From positions 1-6,023 of the forward strand of contig JAATVL010000191.1 of NCBI GenBank assembly GCA_014523525.1: a stretch of DNA of 6,023 nt. Direction: 5' to 3'. Below the pieces are notes generated by a model. The model was not told where the DNA came from, did not search any database, and saw nothing but the letters and a program-made list of their open reading frames with translations. The stretch is from Nitrososphaerales archaeon TH703. GTDB lineage: Archaea; Thermoproteota; Nitrososphaeria; Nitrososphaerales; Nitrososphaeraceae. The stretch's first letter is position 1. Every line of letters starts with the position of its first letter. This document shows, piece by piece, positions 1 through 5,392 of the stretch. The position numbers and the translations under genes are program-made.

Positions 1-93
1 AACCGATATAGCTTTGAAAATCTAAATTATATTTCAATATTTAATAGATTAGCTTAGTTTCTAGGATTGGAAGTAAGCTATTCAATATTAAAC

Positions 94-108
94 CTAAATT
101 AAATTTAG
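94..108. repeat. Small perfect palindrome in AT-rich upstream DNA
   Basis: Arms CTAAATT (94-100) and AATTTAG (102-108) are perfectly complementary around one central base. An AATATT box lies on each side (84-89 and 111-116), roughly symmetric but offset by about two bases. It sits about 145 bases before the exported-protein gene. It could be a regulator site, but in such AT-rich DNA a palindrome this short can easily arise by chance. Apart from this and an A9 run at 140-148, I see nothing else in positions 1-205. Confidence 0.25.
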
Positions 109-213
109 ATAATATTTCAAAAAAACAATGAATTAGATTAAAAAAAAATATTAAAAAACATATATTTTATTGGTTATTATATCAGTAGAGGCCACATTAT
201 AGAATTATTGTAA

Positions 214-230
214 TATATATACTTATTTAT
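214..230 (+). promoter_or_regulatory. TATA-box region of the exported-protein gene
   Basis: Two overlapping archaeal TATA-like elements are present: TATATATA at 214-221 and TTATTTAT at 223-230. The second is centred about 26 bases before the ATG at 252, as expected for a leaderless transcript. The first would give a leader of roughly 8 bases. No Shine-Dalgarno motif lies between them and the start codon. The assignment comes from position and base composition only. Confidence 0.45.
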
Positions 231-251
231 GACCAATTTACGCTTGAACTA

Positions 252-590
252 ATGAACAAGAAACAACCAGTGAAAACCATCTTTCTTCTGGCATCGATGT
301 TGACTTTGACGTTTGGAGTCTTATTTGCTGCGACCGGCAGTCAGGTATATGCCGCTAAAAATATTTGGGCTGGCGATAACACCATGGAGGAACTTGTAAA
401 GAAAATAGATAAGGGTAAGGCAAGTGATGATAGTATGAATTGGAAAGATTTCAAAAATTCGAAAGTTTTCAAACAAGAAGATAGTGAAACAAAAGAATGT
501 ATAGAAAAAAGACAAGACCTTTCAAATAATCTAGCAGATTATGAAGTACTTCATTGCTTTAAAGACTCTGATTACGGGTATAAAAGTTAA
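252..590 (+). CDS. Short exported protein of unknown function
   Basis: I do not recognise the family of this 112-residue protein. The N-terminus is a clear Sec-type signal peptide: basic residues at 3-8 (KKQPVK), a hydrophobic core at about 9-27, then a small-residue c-region ending QVYA, with likely cleavage after Ala34. The mature part is about 78 residues, highly charged (many Lys, Asp, Glu) and without a second membrane segment, so it should be released or loosely surface-held. It has exactly two cysteines, Cys83 and Cys102, which could form one disulfide outside the cell. The ATG at 252 fits both the signal peptide and the promoter. A T-rich stretch follows the stop, suggesting a single-gene transcript. 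The signal peptide is strongly supported; the function is unknown. Confidence 0.75.
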   Translation: MNKKQPVKTIFLLASMLTLTFGVLFAATGSQVYAAKNIWAGDNTMEELVKKIDKGKASDDSMNWKDFKNSKVFKQEDSETKECIEKRQDLSNNLADYEVLHCFKDSDYGYKS

Positions 591-607
591 GATCCAGAAA
601 TCCCTCT

Positions 608-620
608 ACTTTTTTTAATT
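608..620 (+). terminator. Poly-T transcription terminator after the exported-protein gene
   Basis: A run of seven T (610-616) followed by AATTTCC begins 20 bases after the stop codon at 590. Archaeal RNA polymerase commonly terminates at T-rich tracts without a hairpin, and I see no stable stem before this one. Confidence 0.45.
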
Positions 621-634
621 TCCTTCTATATCTA

Positions 635-683
635 TAATTATAAATTTACTAACACACAGTATAGAAAGTTTAATTATAAAATT
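635..683 (+). repeat. Two copies of TAATTATAAA upstream of the stress-protein gene
   Basis: The sequence TAATTATAAATTT (635-647) recurs as TAATTATAAAATT (671-683), matching at 12 of 13 positions with starts 36 bases apart. Both lie between the exported-protein and uspA genes, upstream of the proposed uspA TATA box. They may be paired regulator sites or spare TATA elements. Because they contain only A and T in AT-rich DNA, chance is a real alternative. Confidence 0.2.
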
Positions 684-708
684 CAGATCATGATGGCAAT
701 AGATATCA

Positions 709-718
709 CATTTATTAG
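709..718 (+). promoter_or_regulatory. TATA-like box of the uspA-family gene
   Basis: The element TTTATTA (711-717) is centred about 29 bases before the TTG at 743. This puts the predicted transcript start within a few bases of the first codon, so the mRNA would be leaderless or nearly so. No Shine-Dalgarno sequence is present. Confidence 0.4.
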
Positions 719-742
719 ACACAGGCAAATTATTGATCTTAA

Positions 743-1168
743 TTGTTTACGAATATACTAGTACCTATTGATGGATCGGATAATTCTTACAGAGCTTTAG
801 ATGCAGCACTACTTCTTTCAGAAAAGTTAGGTGCAAATATTACTGCAATTCATGTGATGGAAGAAGTTCCTATAACACATATTGGATCGGAAAAAATGTT
901 AAACGAACTACTAGAAGCCTACAAAAAAGAAAATCAAGATATACTTTTGAAATGTACAGAAATAGCCAATCAAAAAGGATTAACTATCAAAACCTTTCTT
1001 CTTCAGGGTAATCCTGCTTCTGCAATTTTGGATTATTACAAAAAAGAGAAATTTGACCTTGTAATCATGGGAAGTCGAGGACTAGGAAAGTTTAAGGAGT
1101 TAATACTTGGCAGTGTCTCAAGCAAGATTGTGCATCACTCTCCCTCTGCCGTATTATTAATAAGGTAA
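743..1168 (+). CDS. Universal stress protein, single UspA domain, ATP-binding type
   Basis: This 141-residue protein is one complete Usp domain. It opens with the family's first strand (NILVPIDGS, residues 4-12), including Asp10 of the nucleotide site. It closes with G-x2-G-x9-G-S (Gly110, Gly113, Gly123, Ser124), the motif that marks ATP-binding members. GNPASAI (89-95) matches the conserved segment before the last helices. Such cytoplasmic proteins usually dimerise and act in stress or energy-status responses; the partner here is unknown. The start is TTG: a TAA stop at 740-742 immediately precedes it in frame, and residue 2 aligns with normal Usp N-termini, so no other start is possible. 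It has its own promoter and is separated from bluB by 101 bases, so the two are not clearly co-transcribed. Archaea often carry many Usp paralogues, so I give no symbol. Confidence 0.93.
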   Translation: MFTNILVPIDGSDNSYRALDAALLLSEKLGANITAIHVMEEVPITHIGSEKMLNELLEAYKKENQDILLKCTEIANQKGLTIKTFLLQGNPASAILDYYKKEKFDLVIMGSRGLGKFKELILGSVSSKIVHHSPSAVLLIR

Positions 1169-1175
1169 TGCTGAA

Positions 1176-1196
1176 TTTTTTGGTGATTATATTTTT
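1176..1196 (+). terminator. T-rich terminator region after the uspA-family gene
   Basis: Six T at 1176-1181 and five T at 1192-1196 follow the stop codon at 1168. Paired T tracts are typical of archaeal termination. This supports uspA and the next gene being separate transcription units. Confidence 0.35.
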
Positions 1197-1235
1197 ATGC
1201 CTTAACTTTCCTACTATACCTCGATTACAATGAAA

Positions 1236-1243
1236 CATATAAT
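1236..1243 (+). promoter_or_regulatory. TATA-like box of bluB
   Basis: CATATAAT is centred at about 1239, 30 bases before the ATG at 1270. This predicts a leader of only about 4-5 bases. The bases just before the start (GGTAG, 1261-1265) are a poor Shine-Dalgarno match, so short-leader initiation is more likely. Confidence 0.4.
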
Positions 1244-1269
1244 CATCACGACAATTTGACGGTAGTAAA

Positions 1270-1992
1270 ATGTCCACCGATCTTGATTCTTTTACATCTA
1301 CTGAAAAAGAGGGTCTGTACAAGGCTGTCTTTTCTCGCAGAGATGTTAGATCTCATTTTATCGACAAAAAGATTCCAGATGATCTGCTTGTAAAAATTCT
1401 AAATGCAGCTCATCATGCACCATCGGTTGGCTACTCACAGCCCTGGGATTTTATTATAATAAAGAATAAAGCTACAAGATTAAAAGTTAAGAATTCCTTT
1501 ATTCTCGAGCGAGAAAAATCTATTTCCTTGCTTGATAACGATTTAGATAAGCAAGATAAATATATTAAATTAAAATTAGAGGGCATTCTAGAATCTGATA
1601 TTAATATATGTGTGACATACGATCCTGAAAGGTTTGGGCCTTTTATTTTAGGGAGGACTTCAATACCAGAAACAGGCGAATACAGCGTTTGTTGTGCTAT
1701 ACAAAACCTATGGTTAACAGCCAGGGCTGAAGGATTAGGAGTAGGTTGGGTAAGCATACTCTCAATTGACGATTTACGCAAGATTTTGGGAATACCCAAC
1801 CATGTTAAACCAATAGCGTACCTTTGTCTGGGATATGTCAATAAATTTGAAGATAGACCAGATTTAGAAAGAGTTGGTTGGTTGAAAAGAACGATACTTT
1901 CCAAAGTAATTCACTTTGAAGATTGGAATAATACAGAATTAAGTAGTTGGTACGATATAAATAAGATGATACAGAACCTTAATGATAGATGA
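1270..1992 (+). CDS. bluB: 5,6-dimethylbenzimidazole synthase BluB
   Basis: This 240-residue protein has the nitroreductase fold but carries the BluB signature. RRDVRSHF is at residues 23-30, AAHHAPSVGYSQPWDF at 46-61, LKLEGI at 101-106, LGRT at 127-130, then a run from AIQNLWL (143-149) through EGLGVGWVSIL (154-164) and AYLCLGYV (183-190). BluB cleaves reduced FMN with O2 to make 5,6-dimethylbenzimidazole, the lower ligand of cobalamin. Asp25 and Ser162 probably correspond to the Asp and Ser shown to be essential in the Sinorhizobium enzyme; this mapping is from memory of the motifs. The last 20 or so residues extend beyond the bacterial core. The cobinamide-side genes are not in the window, so it stands alone here. 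An ordinary nitroreductase is the alternative, but the continuous BluB-type motifs make that unlikely. Confidence 0.9.
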   Translation: MSTDLDSFTSTEKEGLYKAVFSRRDVRSHFIDKKIPDDLLVKILNAAHHAPSVGYSQPWDFIIIKNKATRLKVKNSFILEREKSISLLDNDLDKQDKYIKLKLEGILESDINICVTYDPERFGPFILGRTSIPETGEYSVCCAIQNLWLTARAEGLGVGWVSILSIDDLRKILGIPNHVKPIAYLCLGYVNKFEDRPDLERVGWLKRTILSKVIHFEDWNNTELSSWYDINKMIQNLNDR

Positions 1993-2014
1993 CAGTTCTA
2001 ATGCAGTTCGAATG
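1993..2014 (+). repeat. Tandem 11-bp repeat just after the bluB stop codon
   Basis: CAGTTCTAATG (1993-2003) is followed directly by CAGTTCGAATG (2004-2014), with one mismatch in 11 positions. It starts at the first base after the bluB stop. It may be a small local duplication. I know of no function for it. Confidence 0.5.
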
Positions 2015-2016
2015 CA

Positions 2017-2033
2017 TAATAATCATATTATTA
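2017..2033 (+). repeat. AT-only inverted repeat, possible weak hairpin
   Basis: TAATAAT (2017-2023) and ATTATTA (2027-2033) are perfect complements around a CAT loop. A TAAAAAATTTTTA element at 2053-2065, containing five T, follows and could complete transcription termination for bluB. The stem has no G-C pairs and would be weak. Confidence 0.35.
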
Positions 2034-2066
2034 AATAGTAATAACCATAAATTAAAAAATTTTTAC

Positions 2067-2081
2067 GTAGAGAATGTCTAC
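2067..2081. promoter_or_regulatory. Inverted repeat upstream of the metal transporter, possible operator
   Basis: GTAGA (2067-2071) and TCTAC (2077-2081) are perfect inverted arms around five bases. The site is less AT-rich than its surroundings and lies about 40 bases before the TATA-like box of the NRAMP gene. NRAMP-type transporters are often controlled by metal-sensing regulators, so an operator is plausible. I do not recognise the consensus, and five-base arms are short. Confidence 0.25.
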
Positions 2082-2120
2082 AACCAGCCTCACAGACACA
2101 TTGAATTAGTTCGTAACAAA

Positions 2121-2130
2121 TACTAAATAC
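2121..2130 (+). promoter_or_regulatory. TATA-like box of the NRAMP gene
   Basis: TACTAAATAC is centred at about 2126. The predicted transcript start near 2152 lies 8 bases before the TTG at 2160, which fits translation starting there rather than at 2246. A competing weaker element, TTTACAA (2215-2221), is placed correctly for a leaderless start at the TTG at 2246, so promoter position alone does not settle the start. Confidence 0.35.
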
Positions 2131-2159
2131 ATGTGATGACAAAGTAAATCGTTCCTGAA

Positions 2160-2245
2160 TTGGGAGAAAGAAAGAAAGTTAAAAAAATTCTAATTCACCA
2201 TTCAAGAGATTCCGTTTACAATCAATCCCCGATACGCTAAAATCA
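2160..2245 (+). other. Probable missing N-terminus of the NRAMP gene, out of frame with the body
   Basis: In the transporter's own frame the sequence is open from 2183 to 2245 and reads as plausible N-terminus: PFKRFRLQSIPDTLKSL directly before the conserved LGPG. It has no ATG, GTG or TTG and is closed by TAA at 2180-2182. In the other frame, a TTG at 2160 gives MGERKKVKK and runs to a stop at 2238-2240. The frames can be joined at the A7 run (2181-2187), where one extra A or a -1 slip fuses them into one continuous N-terminus. The causes to separate are a homopolymer sequencing error, a real frameshift mutation, programmed slippage, or simply a shorter protein starting at 2246. Confidence 0.5.
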
Positions 2246-3505
2246 TTGGGTCCTGGAGTAACAACCGGTGCTTCAGACGATGATCCATCGGGTATAGCAA
2301 CATATTCTCAAGCTGGCGCAAAGTTTGGTCTTGGGATGTTGTGGATGGCTTTATACCTATTACCAATGATAACTGTCATTCAAGAAATGTGTGCCAGAAT
2401 TGGTCTTCTAAGTGGAAATGGTTTGGCTACTCTCATAAAGAACAAATATTCTACCAATATTGTTTATCCAATCTCAACGCTTCTTATAATTGCAAATACA
2501 ATCAACATTGGCGCTGACCTAGGAACCATGTCTGCATCAATTAAGATCTTGTTTCCTCAAGTCCCAGTTGTCGTTACTTCCTTGCTTTTTTCAGGTATTA
2601 TAATAGCTTCAGAGATTATGTTTCCTTATGACAAGTATGTCACAGTACTAAAGTACTTGGTACTTTCACTTTTTGCATACGTCATAACAGCAATAATTGT
2701 AGGAGGTAATGCCATAGAAATTTTTCTTGCAACTATAATTCCTCAAATAAGTTTTACCTCTGATTTTGCAGTGATGTTTGTGGCTGTTATTGGTACTACT
2801 ATATCACCTTACCTTCTTTTCTGGCAGACATCCGAAGAAGCTGAAGAAGATGTATCAAGACACAAGATAAAGGAGATAGGAAGAGGTAGGCCCAATGTAA
2901 CTCGAAAAGAAATCAAGTTAATGAAAAAGGACATATGGATAGGCCTATTCTTTTCACTATTCATTATGTGGAGCATAATAGTAACTAGTGCCGGTAGTCT
3001 TTACACAAATGGTGTAAATGACGTTCAAACAGCAGATCAAGCAGCACTTGCTCTTGAACCACTAGTCAAAACCTTTCCTCAGGCAGGTGAAATAGCAAAA
3101 GCAATATTCGCACTTGGAATCATTGGAACAGGATTATTGGCAATACCCGTCTTGGCTGCATCATCGGCGTTTGCAGTATGTGATACTTTTGGATGGAAGG
3201 AAGTGTTAGAAAAGAAATTTAGGCAAGCCAAATCATTCTACTTGATAATTGTAGCTTCTACTTTGATTGGTGTCTGTATCACATTCTCCAATATTAATCC
3301 CATTCAAGCTTTGATACTGGTCGCCGTAATCAATGCAGTTGTAACAGTCCCTATTCTTTTTTTGGTAATGAGGATTGCTAATGATAAAAAAATACTAAAA
3401 GATAGAACCAATGGTCGATACTCTAACATAGTTGGTTGGGCTACTTTTGCAATCATGACAATTGCTGTTGTTATTATGGCATTTAGTTTAGGTAACGTTT
3501 TATGA
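2246..3505 (+). CDS. NRAMP/SLC11-family divalent metal transporter, atypical subgroup
   Basis: This is an integral membrane protein of 419 residues from TTG 2246, with about 11 hydrophobic segments as in the LeuT-like NRAMP fold. The first helix carries the unwound metal-site motif as DDDPSG (residues 11-16), in place of classical DPGN. Helix 6 reads GTTISPYLLFWQ (183-194) where classical Mn/Fe transporters have a Met-Pro-His motif, followed by an acidic TSEEAEED segment (196-203) and a long basic cytoplasmic loop. ANTINIGADLG (83-93) in helix 3 and GIIGTGLLAIPVLA (291-304) in helix 8 are also characteristic of this bacterial/archaeal subgroup. It should move divalent cations into the cell, but without the Met the substrate (Mn, Fe, Mg or other) is open. 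The TTG start is the first usable one in frame, yet it cuts into helix 1; see the 2160-2245 entry. Confidence 0.85.
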   Translation: MGPGVTTGASDDDPSGIATYSQAGAKFGLGMLWMALYLLPMITVIQEMCARIGLLSGNGLATLIKNKYSTNIVYPISTLLIIANTINIGADLGTMSASIKILFPQVPVVVTSLLFSGIIIASEIMFPYDKYVTVLKYLVLSLFAYVITAIIVGGNAIEIFLATIIPQISFTSDFAVMFVAVIGTTISPYLLFWQTSEEAEEDVSRHKIKEIGRGRPNVTRKEIKLMKKDIWIGLFFSLFIMWSIIVTSAGSLYTNGVNDVQTADQAALALEPLVKTFPQAGEIAKAIFALGIIGTGLLAIPVLAASSAFAVCDTFGWKEVLEKKFRQAKSFYLIIVASTLIGVCITFSNINPIQALILVAVINAVVTVPILFLVMRIANDKKILKDRTNGRYSNIVGWATFAIMTIAVVIMAFSLGNVL

Positions 3506-3667
3506 ATAAATAAATAACTAAAATAGTGTTATTAAATTAAATTTACAATAATTTTACAGCGACATACATTTCGGAGGATAATTAAATGATAGATGCATAA
3601 TGTCAAATTGACCCAAAAGTTTCCGAGACAAATCAGCATTCATGTAACAAATTTACAATCATTACAA
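3506..3667. other. Convergent intergenic region with a lone Shine-Dalgarno-like site
   Basis: This region lies between the stops of the plus-strand transporter and the minus-strand malic enzyme. It contains GGAGG (3573-3577) eight bases before an ATG (3586) that encodes only MIDA before a stop at 3598-3600. A second ATG at 3593 opens a frame of 89 codons, but about two thirds of that lies antisense to the malic enzyme and looks like a shadow. I see no strong T tract for either flanking gene. No gene is called here. Confidence 0.4.
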
Positions 3668-4888
3668 CTAATTCTTGATATTTTTTGCAGAATTATCTTT
3701 GTTTCTAACATGTGCACCAAGTACTTTCTTTATAGTTTTGGTAACAATGGGGAGAATTCTGGGATCATCAACTTTTGGAATTATGTAATCATCTTTAAGA
3801 TGAACCTCTTCAACTATACTTGCAATAGCATATGCTACAGATACAAGCATAAACTCACTTAGATTCTTCGCTCTAAGATCCAGTAACGCTCTGAATATTG
3901 ATGGAAACACTACCGCATTGTTTATCTGATTAGGAAAATCAGATCTGCCTGTTGCAACAATTCTTGCTCCATATTCTAACGCATAATTAGGAAGTATTTC
4001 AGGATCCGGATTACTTAGGGCAAATATTATTGAGTCTTGATTCATGGACTCTATCATTTGTTTATTCAAAATATCTGTCTTTCCAGAAACACCAATAAAT
4101 ATATCTGACTCACTAATTACGTCTTGTAAAGTTCCACTTAACTTTCTAATATTTGTGTTAATGGATATCTCTTTCTTGTACGGATTGCGATCGTTAATAT
4201 CCGCCCTTCCGTCATATATAGCACCTTTAGTATCAGTAACAATAATGTCTTTACATCCTGCCGTCTGCAGAATCTTGAAGATTCCATACCCTGCTGATCC
4301 TGAACCTGATATAACAACACGTACTTTCTCTAGTTCTTTTTTTACCAACTTGAGTGCATTTAGGAGTGCTGCAAGAGTAATTATGGCAGTTCCATGTTGA
4401 TCATCGTGAAAGATAGGTATTGATACTTCCTTACTTAATCTTTCAACTATCTCCAGCACTTTTGGTGATTCGATATCCTCTATATTTATTGCACCGAAAT
4501 TTGGTTGTATTATTTTAACAAATCTGATTATCTCTTCTTTGTCTTGCGTGTTAATGCATAGTGGAATTGCATTTATATCTCCTAACGCTTTGAATAAGAC
4601 AGATTTTCCCTCCATTATTGGCAGGGCACCTTCTGGGCCTATGTTGCCCAATCCAAGAACTCTCGTCCCATCACATACTATTGCTACATTATTCCATTTC
4701 GATGTATAATCATAAGCTAATTTTTTACGATTACTAATTTCTAAGGCTACATATGCTACACCCGGAGTATAAATTAGTCCTAGCGTTCCCTTTTCTTCAG
4801 ACGCATTGTCTAAAGAAACCCTACTTCGAATTTCGATCTTTCCCTTCAACATTCTATGAAGGCTAATTGCATCATCCCTTAATGTCAA
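3668..4888 (-). CDS. NAD-type malic enzyme (oxaloacetate-decarboxylating malate dehydrogenase)
   Basis: This cytoplasmic enzyme of 406 residues converts malate to pyruvate, CO2 and NAD(P)H. Expected motifs occur in order: YTPGVA (40-45) with the catalytic Tyr, LGLGNIGPEGALPIMEGK (78-95) with catalytic Lys95, the metal ligands in NIEDIE (135-140) and FHDDQHGTA (160-168), the Rossmann loop GSGSAG (195-200), ALSNPDPEI (290-298) and TGRSDFPNQINN (313-324). Asp219 after the second Rossmann strand favours NAD over NADP; this is a family rule, not proof. Length fits the short bacterial/archaeal form, without the phosphotransacetylase-like C-terminal extension. The start is TTG: an in-frame TGA lies three codons upstream (4895-4897), the N-terminus aligns normally, and a TATA box sits 26 bases before it. 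In an autotroph it probably supplies pyruvate or balances C4 acids. The basic C-terminal tail is unremarkable. Confidence 0.95.
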   Translation of the reverse strand: MTLRDDAISLHRMLKGKIEIRSRVSLDNASEEKGTLGLIYTPGVAYVALEISNRKKLAYDYTSKWNNVAIVCDGTRVLGLGNIGPEGALPIMEGKSVLFKALGDINAIPLCINTQDKEEIIRFVKIIQPNFGAINIEDIESPKVLEIVERLSKEVSIPIFHDDQHGTAIITLAALLNALKLVKKELEKVRVVISGSGSAGYGIFKILQTAGCKDIIVTDTKGAIYDGRADINDRNPYKKEISINTNIRKLSGTLQDVISESDIFIGVSGKTDILNKQMIESMNQDSIIFALSNPDPEILPNYALEYGARIVATGRSDFPNQINNAVVFPSIFRALLDLRAKNLSEFMLVSVAYAIASIVEEVHLKDDYIIPKVDDPRILPIVTKTIKKVLGAHVRNKDNSAKNIKN

Positions 4889-4908
4889 ATGAATTCAATT
4901 ATGAATCC

Positions 4909-4920
4909 AATTATATTTTA
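4909..4920 (-). promoter_or_regulatory. TATA box of the malic enzyme gene
   Basis: On the minus strand the sequence reads TAAAATATAATT, centred about 26 bases before the TTG at 4888. This is the ideal archaeal spacing for a transcript beginning at the start codon. It is the cleanest leaderless promoter in the window and supports the TTG start. Confidence 0.6.
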
Positions 4921-5024
4921 TTTTGTTTTTTAGTACATTCAATTCAATTTTCTTTATCTTATTGCAAGTTTATGGATGGAAAGGAAGAAGATTCAGCCTC
5001 CCCCTCTCGGTCAAGTTATACATA

Positions 5025-5034
5025 TTTTATAAAT
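5025..5034 (+). promoter_or_regulatory. TATA box of the zinc-ribbon gene
   Basis: TTTTATAAAT is centred at about 5029.5, some 26 bases before the ATG at 5056. The spacing and near-consensus sequence indicate a leaderless transcript and decide the start of the following gene. It lies divergently from the malic enzyme promoter, about 110 bases away. Confidence 0.55.
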
Positions 5035-5055
5035 CATAATTTTGAACTTTCACAA

Positions 5056-5289
5056 ATGTCTATCCACAAAGTTTCAATGAGAAATAAACAAATGAATAAA
5101 ACAGAATTGGAATCACAATATATTGTTAGAGCCGGAAATGAACACGAAACTGAGAGAAAAATCAGCGATTCTATTGAGCATGAAATCGAATGTCCAAGGT
5201 GCTATAACATTATGACCTTATGCTCGGACTTTGATAGTCTGTATTATCTTTGTGAGGAATGTGATTTCTCCTTGTATACCTTAAAGTAA
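5056..5289 (+). CDS. Small zinc-ribbon protein of unknown function
   Basis: This is a 77-residue protein counted from the ATG at 5056. The C-terminal half has CPRC (residues 46-49) and CEEC (66-69) separated by 16 residues, a classic four-cysteine zinc ribbon, with an extra Cys56 between them. The N-terminal half is polar and charged (many Lys and Glu), probably a short helix or disordered. Such small ribbons in archaea often bind nucleic acid or proteins, but nothing here fixes a partner. The frame is open as far back as 4867 with an ATG at 4972, but that would overlap the neighbouring gene's promoter region and has no well-placed TATA box. In contrast, 5056 has one at the expected distance. 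Starts at 5077 and 5092 cannot be excluded. It is divergent from the malic enzyme gene and I see no operon partner. Confidence 0.7.
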   Translation: MSIHKVSMRNKQMNKTELESQYIVRAGNEHETERKISDSIEHEIECPRCYNIMTLCSDFDSLYYLCEECDFSLYTLK

Positions 5290-5392
5290 TTCTTGTAGAT
5301 GGTTATTTCGAAGTATCAAAATAATAAATATTCTGATGTTAATATCAACATAATCACAATTCCCTATCAATAATGGGCCGTAAGAAAAATCG

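Noticed and set aside
321..515. Minus-strand open frame inside the exported-protein gene
   Set aside because: It is Phe/Ile-rich as expected from the reverse complement of Lys/Asn-rich coding DNA, and has no supporting signals.
1092..1322. Minus-strand open frame across the end of the uspA-family gene
   Set aside because: It is antisense to the conserved ATP-binding end of the Usp protein and to the start of bluB, has no family features, and is a shadow of those genes.
1431..1904. Minus-strand open frame of 157 codons inside bluB
   Set aside because: It lies entirely antisense to conserved BluB motifs; its composition is that of a reverse-complement shadow and no promoter is visible.
1270..1992. 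Generic nitroreductase annotation
   Set aside because: The continuous BluB-type motifs (RRDVR, HHAPSVG-QPWDF, LKLEG, GWVSIL, AYLCLGYV) are specific enough to prefer 5,6-dimethylbenzimidazole synthase.
3593..3862. Plus-strand 89-codon frame starting after the GGAGG site
   Set aside because: From 3668 onward it is antisense to the malic enzyme C-terminus, and the 25 codons before that show no recognisable domain. It is kept only as a low-interest observation.
4044..4400. Plus-strand open frame inside the malic enzyme gene
   Set aside because: It is antisense to the Rossmann and metal-binding regions of an intact malic enzyme, so it is a shadow.
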